The position numbers and the translations under genes were made by a program. The notes beneath the pieces are model-generated. The model saw only the letters and a list, made by a program, of their open reading frames with translations, ran no database searches and had not been told where the DNA came from. From JAEZHK01 sp040768845 (GTDB lineage: Bacteria; Bacillota; Clostridia; Christensenellales; Aristaeellaceae): 64,000 nt of DNA. Of this stretch, positions 24,500 to 31,696 are shown in pieces. Every line of letters begins with the position of its first letter. Within the stretch, counting starts at the first letter, position 1. The stretch is from positions 222,125-286,124 of the forward strand of contig JAXGME010000006.1 in the NCBI GenBank assembly GCA_040768845.1, given 5' to 3'.

Positions 24500-25952
24500 C
24501 TTTCAGCACCTCCCCATCCCGAAGCATCTGCGCCGCGCGCTTCACCAGCGCATGGTCGCCGCCGGCGGACACCAACCCCGCCACCAGATCCCCGCTGCGG
24601 ACCACCGCCGGGAACCAGAAGGTGCACTCGTCCCGCCGGTCGGCGACGCTCACCGGAACGCCCAGCGCCCGCGCGTCCTCGCCCACCTGCCGGTTCACCT
24701 CGCGCGAGGAGGTGACCGCGACGGCCATCGCCGCGCCCGCAAGGTCGCTTTTCAGGTATTCCCTGGAGATCCACGAAATGTCGCCCCGCTCCGCCAGCGG
24801 GTGAAGCCCCGGCGCCAGCCGGGGGGCCACGACGGTGATCCGGGCGCCGAAGGGGAGGAGGGCGTTGACCCTGCGGGCGGCGATCCGGCCGCCGCCCACC
24901 ACCACCACGTCCCGGCCCGACAGGTCGATGAAGATCGGGAACCGGGGCGGCGCCCCGGCCGCGCTGCGCGCCAGGTGCCACCGTTCAAACCGCTCCAGGT
25001 ATTCCTCCGCGATGCGGCGCGCCGACAGAATCTGGGAGACGTTCAGATCGCGCAGCCCGTCGGGCTTCAGATCGTCCAGGTTGATCAGCGTCGCGCCGGG
25101 CAGCGCGCCCACCGCGAGCTCGATGTCCCGCGGCATCGCAAGATCGACAAACAGCCGGTCGGCCGCCGGGAGGCACGCCACCTGCGCCGCCCGCACCACG
25201 GTCTGCGCGCTGGATGTGGCGCTGACGATGAGCGGCGTCCGGGCCGCGCAGGCGGGCCACGCGTCAAAGGGCACGAACTGCGCGCCTTCCCCCTCGGCGC
25301 CGTCCCTGGGCCGGTGGGTGCGGCGCGCCACCGTCACGCGGCACCCGCGGGCGAGGAGCGCGGCCGTCGTGAGCATGCCCATGGCGCCGCCGCCGATGAC
25401 CAGCGCCTGCCTTCCCGCCAGGCCGCCCAGGCGCGCCTCGGCCTCCCGGATGGCGCGCTCCGCGACGGAGGCGTCCGCCCGCACGAAGCGGAGCTCCGAC
25501 CGGATCCGCTTCCCGCAGGTCTGCGCCAGCCGGAAGAGCGTGCTGAGGGCGGCGTCCATCGCGCCGCACGCCTGGGCGGCTTCGGCGGCCGACCGGATCT
25601 GGGCGAGGATCTGGTCCTCCCCCAGCACCTGCGAGCACAGCCCCGCCGCCACCTGCATCAGGTGCAGCGCCGCGTCCCGCCCCCGGCGCACCCGCACGGG
25701 GCCGCGGTTCTCCTCGCCGGAAAGCCCCAGCGCGCCCAGGAGCAGCGCGGCCGCGTCCGCCTCCGCGCCTTCCCGCAGGCTGAGATAGAGCTCCGTCCGG
25801 TTGCAGGTATTGACCAGCGCGTAGCCCTCCGCCCCGCCCGATGCCTTGAGGGCGTCCAGCGCCGAGGCGCGCGCCTGGTCTGTGAGCGCAAAGCGCTCCC
25901 GAATCTCTATCCCGGCCGTTTCGTGGTCCACGCCCGCCATTGCAATCATCAT
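24471..25952 (-). CDS. hemA: Fused glutamyl-tRNA reductase / precorrin-2 dehydrogenase (HemA-SirC)
   Basis: A 493-residue bifunctional enzyme. Residues about 1-310 are HemA: the catalytic Cys is in NTCNRTELY (about 50), VLGEDQILAQI follows, and the NADPH site is ALVIGGGAMGM. It reduces Glu-tRNA(Glu) to glutamate-1-semialdehyde. The usual C-terminal dimerisation domain is shortened and followed directly by a Met8/SirC-type NAD domain (about 340-493, VVVVGGGRIAARRV) that oxidises precorrin-2 to sirohydrochlorin. This fusion order is known from Clostridium (the C. josui hem cluster). I chose the ATG at 25952 because CGGAG precedes it and HemA starts at this strand; an ATG at 25970 lacks a site. 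It heads the operon behind the cobalamin riboswitch. Confidence 0.94.
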   Translation of the reverse strand: MMIAMAGVDHETAGIEIRERFALTDQARASALDALKASGGAEGYALVNTCNRTELYLSLREGAEADAAALLLGALGLSGEENRGPVRVRRGRDAALHLMQVAAGLCSQVLGEDQILAQIRSAAEAAQACGAMDAALSTLFRLAQTCGKRIRSELRFVRADASVAERAIREAEARLGGLAGRQALVIGGGAMGMLTTAALLARGCRVTVARRTHRPRDGAEGEGAQFVPFDAWPACAARTPLIVSATSSAQTVVRAAQVACLPAADRLFVDLAMPRDIELAVGALPGATLINLDDLKPDGLRDLNVSQILSARRIAEEYLERFERWHLARSAAGAPPRFPIFIDLSGRDVVVVGGGRIAARRVNALLPFGARITVVAPRLAPGLHPLAERGDISWISREYLKSDLAGAAMAVAVTSSREVNRQVGEDARALGVPVSVADRRDECTFWFPAVVRSGDLVAGLVSAGGDHALVKRAAQMLRDGEVLKDAQNSDWQP

Positions 25953-25983
25953 GTACGCCGCTCCGTCCATGCCGCCGCGCGCT

Positions 25984-26019
25984 CAAAAGAAACGCCCTCC
26001 CCGGTTACGGGGAGGGCGT
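25984..26019 (-). terminator. Leader-proximal terminator, second of two before hemA
   Basis: On the minus strand the stem ACGCCCTCCCC / GGGGAGGGCGT (11 bp, 6-nt loop) is followed by TTCTTTT, 14 nt before the first possible hemA ATG (25970). Confidence 0.88.
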
Positions 26020-26027
26020 GGCACGGC

Positions 26028-26048
26028 AAAAAAGGCGGGAACCGCCTT
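26028..26048 (-). terminator. Upstream terminator, first of two before hemA
   Basis: A compact hairpin AAGGCGG-TTC-CCGCCTT runs into a T tract of six, between the cobalamin riboswitch and the second terminator. One of the pair probably belongs to the riboswitch expression platform. Confidence 0.8.
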
Positions 26049-26111
26049 GCGCCATGTCACATCGATAAGAGCCCGTTAACGGTGTGATCTGCCGCGAAAC
26101 CGCGGCTATGT

Positions 26112-26272
26112 GGATCGGGCAGGTCTTCTGGCTTCGGCCTCTCCCTCGCGCCTTCCCGCGCAGCGCGCAGTGGCAATGGCAAGGGGCATTGGGCCGTTAC
26201 AGCGGCGATCCCGCGCGGGTTTTTCACCCGGCTTCCCTATTCTCCCGCGCGTGACGCGCGGGCACCTGATCC
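26112..26272 (-). promoter_or_regulatory. Cobalamin riboswitch controlling the hemA-C-D-B-L operon
   Basis: The minus strand carries the conserved aptamer core: GGGAAGCCGGGTGAAAAAC near the 5' side and the B12 box AGCCAGAAGACCTGCC near the 3' side. A closing P1 stem forms from GGATC/GATCC at the ends. It is followed by two intrinsic terminators and hemA. Cobalamin binding should cause premature termination and lower expression of the whole early tetrapyrrole operon. This fits an organism using the pathway mainly for corrinoids. Confidence 0.93.
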
Positions 26273-26288
26273 AGTTTCTACGATTATT

Positions 26289-26317
26289 ATTCTACAAAAG
26301 AAAGCGCCGGATGTCAA
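26289..26317 (-). promoter_or_regulatory. Promoter of the cobalamin-riboswitch/hem operon
   Basis: TTGACA (26312-26317), a 17-nt spacer and TAGAAT (26289-26294) on the minus strand, immediately upstream of the aptamer. Confidence 0.88.
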
Positions 26318-26332
26318 CCGCGGAGCAAAAGG

Positions 26333-27358
26333 TCAGCCCTCCGCGTCAAAGGCGGCCCGGAGCGCCTCCAGCAGCCGATCGTCCAGCCGCGCGAGGGCGG
26401 ACAGCTCCTCCTGGGAAAAGGCGCACAGCGCCCTTTCCTCGATGTCGCGCAGCCGGCGGTGCAGCGGCTGGAACAGCGCCTCGCCGCGCTCGGTGCGGAA
26501 GATGAGCGCGCTGCGGTGGTCCTCCCGGCTGGTCTGCCGCCGGATGAGGCCCTCCCGCTCCAGCCGCGCGAGCACGCCCGTCAGCGTCTGCGGCGGCATC
26601 ACGAGGGCCGCGGCGATGTCCGAAGGGCGCACGCCCCGCGCGTGGTGTGAAACCATGTGCATCACCGAGTATTCCGTAAAGGAGAGCGGCCGCGCCTGAA
26701 ACCAGTTTTGGTACAGCTGCGCCTGCCGCCTGGAAAACCGGATGTGGCGGCCAAAGAGCGCGACCTGCGGGATCGCGGCCTGCTCGTCGGCGGCGGGCCT
26801 GCGCGCCGTCAGGCACACCAGCGCCGCACCGCCCCCCAGCGCGGCAAGCCCCCGCGCCTCCCGCGACAGGATGTGCAGAAAGCCCAGTCCCCTCGCCCTT
26901 TCGTCCAGACCGCCCTCCGCGTCCAGCGAAACCAGCAGGCCGCCCTTTTTCAGAAGCCGCCTGCCCTCCGCCAGCGCCCGCTCCGGCTCGTCCAAATGCC
27001 CGAACAGCTCGCAGGCCACCACCGCGTCGAAGGACTCATCTTCAAAATCCATCCTCCGGCAGTTCATGACGCGGAAGTCGATGCGCTGCTTTCGGGACAG
27101 CGACGCCTCGTAGGCGCATTGAATCATCGCGGGGGCGCTGTCGACGCCAATGACGGCATGACCCAGCCCCGCCACCAGAATTGCCGCAAAGCCGCTTCCG
27201 GTGCCCATATCCAGCACCCGCAGCGGCTTTTCCGGCGGCAGCAGCGCGCCCAGAAACGCCCGCCACCGCGCCGCGCCCGCGCCGGACAGCGCCCCCGCCC
27301 GCTCCGAGGCCAGCCCATCCGCCGCCGCGTTCCAGAAATCGACGTCCTCCCGATGCAT
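26333..27358 (-). CDS. SAM-dependent methyltransferase fused to a MarR-type DNA-binding domain
   Basis: A 341-residue two-domain protein. Residues about 1-195 are a class I methyltransferase (type 11): VLDMGTGSGFAAIL is the SAM motif I, GVDSAP follows and FDAVVACELFGHL is motif II/III. Residues about 205-341 are a MarR winged helix: LSFTEYSVMHMVSH, a recognition region VMPPQTLTGVLARLEREGLI and the wing REDHRSA. The ATG at 27358 has GAGGAG upstream; the longer frame runs through the promoter. It is divergent from cbiMNQO, so it may regulate cobalt uptake, with SAM or a methylated small molecule as signal. That is inference; I know no characterised homologue with this layout. Confidence 0.87.
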   Translation of the reverse strand: MHREDVDFWNAAADGLASERAGALSGAGAARWRAFLGALLPPEKPLRVLDMGTGSGFAAILVAGLGHAVIGVDSAPAMIQCAYEASLSRKQRIDFRVMNCRRMDFEDESFDAVVACELFGHLDEPERALAEGRRLLKKGGLLVSLDAEGGLDERARGLGFLHILSREARGLAALGGGAALVCLTARRPAADEQAAIPQVALFGRHIRFSRRQAQLYQNWFQARPLSFTEYSVMHMVSHHARGVRPSDIAAALVMPPQTLTGVLARLEREGLIRRQTSREDHRSALIFRTERGEALFQPLHRRLRDIEERALCAFSQEELSALARLDDRLLEALRAAFDAEG

Positions 27359-27379
27359 CGAACCACGCTCCTCGCTACC

Positions 27380-27408
27380 AATATACCCAAACCCCCGCCG
27401 CGTGTCAA
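27380..27408 (-). promoter_or_regulatory. Promoter of the methyltransferase-MarR gene
   Basis: TTGACA (27403-27408), a 17-nt spacer and TATATT (27380-27385) on the minus strand, 22 nt before the start codon. Confidence 0.85.
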
Positions 27409-27455
27409 CGCAGGGTCGCCCGCGCCGGATATTTGATACCGAATCGTATAAACTA

Positions 27456-27469
27456 ATACTTGACAGTAT
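27456..27469. promoter_or_regulatory. Candidate operator in the intergenic region before cbiM
   Basis: The inverted repeat ATACT-TGAC-AGTAT overlaps a TTGACA hexamer (27460-27465) that could be a -35 for cbiM, though no good -10 follows at 17 nt. A second imperfect repeat (GATAC-CGAATC-GTATA) lies at about 27435-27450. Both are in a short AT-rich patch between the divergent genes and are natural sites for the MarR-domain protein. Confidence 0.45.
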
Positions 27470-27564
27470 ATTATGCGCGTGATGCATTGGTGCGGGGAAA
27501 CGGCGCCCGCGGCGCGGCCGCCGTTTCGGGGATCATACCGACGTTGAAAAGAGGCGGATGGGCA

Positions 27565-28317
27565 ATGCGGTATTCAAGATCGGAACGGTGGACGCTGAGT
27601 CTCGCGGTTGCGTTCGCGGTCGTCTTTTCCCTCTCGTGGACGGCCGGGGCGATGCACATCATGGAGGGATACCTGCCGCTGGGCCACTGTGTGGCCTGGG
27701 GCGCGGTGAGCCTGCCGTTTCTGGTGGCGGGCGTCATCCGCATCCGGCACACGGTCCAGAAGAGCCGGCGCACGCTGATGCTGCTGGCGATGTCCGGCGC
27801 GTACGTATTCGTGCTGTCCTCGCTGAAGATTCCGTCCGTCACGGGCAGCTGCAGCCACATGACGGGCACCGGGCTTTCGGCAATCCTCTTCGGCGCGTCG
27901 GCGACGAGCGTCCTGGGCATCATCGTGCTGATCTTCCAGGCGCTGTTGCTGGCCCACGGCGGGCTGACCACGCTGGGCGCGAACACCTTCAGCATGGCCA
28001 TCGCGGGCCCGCTCTTCACCGTGCTTTTGTACAAGGCGGGGAAGAAGCTGAGCGTCAACCGCAAGGTCAACGTGTTTCTGGCCGCGGCATTGGGCGATCT
28101 TTTCACCTACTGCGTCACCAGCGTGCAGCTTGCGCTGGCCTATCCCAGCGCGGAGGGCGGCGTGGCGGCCAGCGCCGCAAAGTTCTTGGGCGTGTTTGCG
28201 CCCACGCAGGTCCCCCTGGCCATTGTGGAGGGCATTCTGACGGTGCTGATCGTGATGGGCCTTGAGAGCTTTGCCACCGAGGAGCTCCGGGATATTTCGT
28301 TTGTGGAGGGCGCGTGA
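27565..28317 (+). CDS. cbiM: Cobalt ECF transporter S component CbiM
   Basis: Substrate-binding membrane component of the CbiMNQO cobalt importer. The 250-residue product has an N-terminal hydrophobic segment ending in GAMHIMEGYLPLGHC. The exposed His after cleavage (the MHIMEG motif) supplies the metal-site N-terminus in the family. Later signatures are SSLKIPSVTGSCSHMTGTGL, LLAHGGLTTLGANT and GDLFTYCVTSVQLA. I chose the ATG at 27565 because GAGGCGG is 7 nt upstream; the ORF extends upstream only by chance. It is the first gene of a four-gene operon, with no cobalamin riboswitch in the short leader. Confidence 0.95.
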   Translation: MRYSRSERWTLSLAVAFAVVFSLSWTAGAMHIMEGYLPLGHCVAWGAVSLPFLVAGVIRIRHTVQKSRRTLMLLAMSGAYVFVLSSLKIPSVTGSCSHMTGTGLSAILFGASATSVLGIIVLIFQALLLAHGGLTTLGANTFSMAIAGPLFTVLLYKAGKKLSVNRKVNVFLAAALGDLFTYCVTSVQLALAYPSAEGGVAASAAKFLGVFAPTQVPLAIVEGILTVLIVMGLESFATEELRDISFVEGA

Positions 28318-28320
28318 GCG

Positions 28321-28650
28321 ATGAACAGCAGCAAGAAAACGGTCATCGTCCTGATTCTCGTGGTCCTGGCGATCGTCCTGTTGCCGCCTCTGTTTCTGAA
28401 GGGCGCGGAGTTTGGCGGCAGCGACGATGCGGGCAGCCAGATGGTGGAGGAGGTCACCGGCGCGGCGTACACCCCCTGGTTCACGCCCGTGCTTGAGAAC
28501 ATGATCGGCGGCGAACTGCCCGGCGAAATCGAAAGCCTCTTTTTCTGCGTGCAGACGGGCATCGGCGTGGGCATCATCGCCTACTTCTTCGGGTATCTGG
28601 TGGCGCGGAAGAGGTTCTCCGCCGCGCCCAGGGGCTCGGCCGCGCCGTAA
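28321..28650 (+). CDS. cbiN: Cobalt transporter accessory component CbiN
   Basis: A 109-residue protein with two membrane helices flanking a short extracellular loop, the usual CbiN layout. Diagnostic segments are LLPPLFLKGAEFGGSDD after the first helix and ESLFFCVQTGIGVGIIAYFF in the second. CbiN contacts CbiM and is needed for cobalt loading. It starts 3 nt after the cbiM stop. The C-terminal tail is slightly longer than usual and basic/Pro-rich. Confidence 0.93.
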   Translation: MNSSKKTVIVLILVVLAIVLLPPLFLKGAEFGGSDDAGSQMVEEVTGAAYTPWFTPVLENMIGGELPGEIESLFFCVQTGIGVGIIAYFFGYLVARKRFSAAPRGSAAP

Positions 28651-28707
28651 GAAACGCATGAACCGGGGCCGCGCGGCCACCCGTGCGGCCCCGGGATGAG
28701 GTGAAGG

Positions 28708-29610
28708 ATGATCACCGCGCTCATGACGGCGGCCGTCGTCTGGTGCCTGTTTTCCGGACGGGTGCCGCCGCCGCTTCTTGTGCCGCTCAGCGCGGCGGCG
28801 GGCGCCGCCTTCGGCGCGGCCGCACGGCACGGGCATGAAAGCGTTTTGTCCGTGGACGCGCTGGCGCAGGCCTCCCGGCTGAACACGGTCAATCCGGGCC
28901 TGAAGTTCTGGTCCGCGCTGGCGCTGATGTGCCTGTGCGTCGCCTCCGGAAGCCCCGTTCCGGGGCTTTTTCTTGCCGGGGCGGCCCTCGTGCTGACGGT
29001 CTGGGCGGGCGGGCTCCGGCTCGGCGCCTACCTGCGCTTTCTGTCGCTTCCCGTTTCGTTTCTGATGATGGGCGCGCTGGTGCTGCTCTTTTCGGTGGCG
29101 GACGGGCCGGCGGGCGCGGTGAACATCCCCGCCTTCGGCGCGTGGCTGACGGTGCGCGCAGAAGCGCAGGCGCAGACGGCGCTGGTCATTGCCCGCGCCT
29201 TTGGCGCGGTCAGCTGCCTGTACCTGATCTGCCTCACCACCCCGATGCCGGAGCTGATCGGCGTATTGCGGCGCGCGCGCTGTCCGGACGTGGTGATTGA
29301 CCTCATGTACCTCGTCTACCGGTACATCTTCATCCTGTTTGCGATGCACGGCGCGATGAAAAACGCCGCCGCGGGTCGGCTCGGCTACGCGGACTTTCGC
29401 GCGGCCTACCGTACCACCGGGCGCATTTACGCAAACCTGCTGTCCCGCAGCTACCGGGTGGTCAACCGCAATTTTGACGCGATGGAGAGCCGGTGCTACG
29501 ACGCGGGAATCCGCTTTCTGGAAAAAAAGCGCGGGATCCCCCGCGCCCATCTGGCCGCCACGCTTGCCGTCGCGGCCCTGACCATTGCGCTGTATTGCGC
29601 GTTTCGCTGA
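28708..29610 (+). CDS. cbiQ: Cobalt transporter transmembrane component CbiQ
   Basis: The membrane T-component that couples CbiM to the ATPase. The 300-residue product has the CbiQ core from LAQASRLNTVNPGLKFWSAL onward, several membrane helices and the coupling motif near LVYRYIFILF and the YRTTGRIYANLLSRS segment. It is longer than most CbiQ (about 250-270) because roughly 50 N-terminal residues form an extra hydrophobic region. ATG at 28708 with GGTGAAGG upstream is the only start with a ribosome site, so the extension is probably real. Confidence 0.88.
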   Translation: MITALMTAAVVWCLFSGRVPPPLLVPLSAAAGAAFGAAARHGHESVLSVDALAQASRLNTVNPGLKFWSALALMCLCVASGSPVPGLFLAGAALVLTVWAGGLRLGAYLRFLSLPVSFLMMGALVLLFSVADGPAGAVNIPAFGAWLTVRAEAQAQTALVIARAFGAVSCLYLICLTTPMPELIGVLRRARCPDVVIDLMYLVYRYIFILFAMHGAMKNAAAGRLGYADFRAAYRTTGRIYANLLSRSYRVVNRNFDAMESRCYDAGIRFLEKKRGIPRAHLAATLAVAALTIALYCAFR

Positions 29611-29619
29611 GGTGCGCCC

Positions 29620-30469
29620 ATGGAAGAAGTGCTCCGCCTGGAGAACATCCGCTATTCGTACGATCACCGGATTCCCGCGCTGAAGGACGTATCCGTCCGC
29701 GTGGGCAGGGGGGAGCGCGTGGCCGTGCTGGGCAACAACGGCGCGGGCAAGAGCACCTTTTTTTCTGTGCTGCAACCGCATCCTGCGCCCGCAGCAGGGC
29801 CGCATATTCCTCCGGGGGCGCGAAATCACGGACGCGAAAAAGGACATTCTGGCCCTCCGCCAGGCGGTGGGCGTGGTGTTTCAGGACCCCGACAGCCAGA
29901 TGATCGCCGGCACCGTGGAGGACGAAATCAGCTTCGGGCCGATGAATCTGGGCCTTGCGGCGGACGAGGTGCGGCGGCGGGTGGACGAGGCCGTGATGCG
30001 GATGGATCTCAAGGGCTACGAGCGGCGCGCGCCCCAGTACCTGAGCGGGGGCGAAAAAAAGCGCGTGAGCATCGCGGACATCCTGGCGATGCGGCCCGAC
30101 GTCATCCTGCTGGACGAGCCCACGGCGTCCCTCGATCCGCGGAACACCGACCGGCTGGAGGCGGCCCTGGCGCAGTTGCACCGGGAGGGCATGACCCTGG
30201 TGGTCTCCACCCATGACGCGGACTTTGCCTACCGCTTTGCGGCGCGGGTGATCGTGTTTGCCGACGGGGAGATCGCCGCGGACGGCAGCCCGGAGGATGT
30301 GTTCTCCTCCGAGGCCGTGCTGGCGCGGGCCGGGCTCAAGCGGCCGCTGCTCTACGAAACCTATCGGCTGCTTTGCGATGCCTTCCCCGAGGCCGCCGCG
30401 GAGCGCGCCCCGACGCGGATCGAGGACATGCGGCGCTACATCCTGGGCCTAAAAACGCCCCGAAGGTGA
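29620..30469 (+). CDS. cbiO: Cobalt transporter ATPase CbiO, interrupted by an apparent +1 frameshift
   Basis: ATP-binding subunit of the cobalt importer. The first frame encodes MEEVLRLENIRYSY and Walker A GNNGAGKSTFF, then goes out of frame at a run of seven T (29758-29764). Removing one T restores a continuous 282-residue CbiO with LCCNRILRPQQG, FQDPDSQM (Q-loop), LSGGEKKRV (signature), VILLDEPTASLD (Walker B) and VSTHD. The rest is well preserved, so this is either a homopolymer sequencing error, a recent mutation or frameshifting/slippage at T7. Without correction the ATPase would be cut off just after the P-loop. Confidence 0.87.
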
Positions 30470-30470
30470 C

Positions 30471-30499
30471 TTGCGCCCCCGCGCCGGCCGCGGTACAAT
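30471..30499 (+). promoter_or_regulatory. Probable promoter of the His-rich DMT gene
   Basis: TTGCGC (30471-30476), a 17-nt spacer and TACAAT (30494-30499), about 50 nt before the start and just after the cbiO stop. The DMT gene may therefore be expressed apart from cbiMNQO. Confidence 0.6.
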
Positions 30500-30549
30500 G
30501 GACGCGCCCGCCCTCCGGACGGGACACCCGGCCCGAAAGGAGGCCCGCC

Positions 30550-31605
30550 ATGAAAGACGAAAGAACGGGCGCGATGCTGGCCGCGCTGGCGGCGGCCGCG
30601 CTCTACGGGCTGAACGTCCCGCTGTCCAAGCTGCTGCTGGAGAAGGTGCCGGCGGCGCTGATGGCGGCGCTCCTCTATTTGGGCGCGGGGTTTGGCATGC
30701 TCGCCGTGCGCCTTGCCCGGCGCGCGATGGGGCGCGCCGGCGCGGACGCCCGCATCGCCCGGGCAGACCTGCCCTTTGTGGCGGGAATGGTGCTGCTGGA
30801 CGCGGCGGCCCCGATCCTGCTGATGATGGGGTTGGCGGGGACCTCGCCGGCAAACGCGGCGCTCATGGGCAACTTTGAAATCGTCGCCACATCGCTGATC
30901 GCCTTTCTGCTCTTTCGTGAGCACGTCGGGCGGAAGATGTGGGCCGCCGTCGCGCTGATCACCGCTTCCAGCATGATCCTGTCCTTCGAGGGCGCGGCCA
31001 GCCTCTCCTTTGGCGCGGGCTCGGCGCTCGTGCTCATGGCGGCGGTGGCGTGGGGGCTGGAAAACAACTGCACCCGCATGCTGTCGTTGAAGGACCCGAC
31101 GCAGATCGTCGCCATCAAGGGGCTGGGCTCGGGCGCCGTCTCGCTGGGGCTGGCGCACCTTCTGGGGCAGGGCGGCGCGCCCCTCGGGTACGCCCTGGCG
31201 GCAATGGCGCTGGGGTTTGTGTGCTACGGCCTCAGCATCGCCCTGTACGTGCTGGCCCAGCGGACGCTGGGCGCGGCGCGGACCAGCGCCTGCTACGCGG
31301 TCGCGCCCTTTGTGGGCGTGGCGCTCTCGGCGGCCATCTTCGGCCAGCGGTTCGAGCCTCCGTTTCTGCTGGCGCTGGCGGTGATGATCGTTGGGGCGTA
31401 TTTTGCCGCCTCGGAGCGCCACCGGCACGCCCACGTCCACGAGGCACTGGCCCACGAACACCGCCACAGCCACGCGGACGGCCACCACACCCACGCTCAC
31501 GGCGCCCCGGTCGCCGGCGCTCACAGCCATTTTCACACCCACGAGCCGGTGGAGCATACCCACAGCCACACGCCGGACCTCCACCACACCCATCCCCACC
31601 CCTGA
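30550..31605 (+). CDS. DMT/EamA-family transporter with a His-rich C-terminal tail
   Basis: A 351-residue membrane protein. Residues about 1-288 form the ten-helix drug/metabolite transporter fold, with two EamA repeats (first repeat ALYGLNVPLSKLLLEKV; second AVAWGLENNCTRMLSL). The tail, about residues 289-351, has 23 His in 63 residues, mostly as HxH or HH, with Thr, Ser, Ala and few other residues. Such tails usually bind Ni, Co or Zn. Placed right after the cobalt importer, it may export or buffer metal, but DMT proteins also carry amino acids and nucleotides. The ATG at 30550 follows AAAGGAGG. A terminator lies 33 nt after the stop. Confidence 0.87.
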   Translation: MKDERTGAMLAALAAAALYGLNVPLSKLLLEKVPAALMAALLYLGAGFGMLAVRLARRAMGRAGADARIARADLPFVAGMVLLDAAAPILLMMGLAGTSPANAALMGNFEIVATSLIAFLLFREHVGRKMWAAVALITASSMILSFEGAASLSFGAGSALVLMAAVAWGLENNCTRMLSLKDPTQIVAIKGLGSGAVSLGLAHLLGQGGAPLGYALAAMALGFVCYGLSIALYVLAQRTLGAARTSACYAVAPFVGVALSAAIFGQRFEPPFLLALAVMIVGAYFAASERHRHAHVHEALAHEHRHSHADGHHTHAHGAPVAGAHSHFHTHEPVEHTHSHTPDLHHTHPHP

Positions 31606-31638
31606 CGCGCCCGCGCCGCCCACGGCCTGAGTAAGAAA

Positions 31639-31670
31639 GGGAGCCGCATTTATGCTGCGGCTCCCTGTTT
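31639..31670 (+). terminator. Terminator after the DMT gene
   Basis: A 10-bp stem GGGAGCCGCA / TGCGGCTCCC with a 7-nt loop, then TGTTT. It lies between convergent genes and could also act on the minus strand, where CTTTCTTAC follows. Confidence 0.8.
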
Positions 31671-31696
31671 GCGCGCCCATCGGCCCGCCGGAAAAA

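Noticed and set aside
27574..29847. 757-residue minus-strand ORF across cbiMNQO
   Set aside because: Shadow frame of four recognisable cobalt transporter genes.
29620..30216. Two separate overlapping CbiO genes
   Set aside because: The two frames carry complementary halves of one ATPase and join perfectly if one T is removed at 29758-29764.
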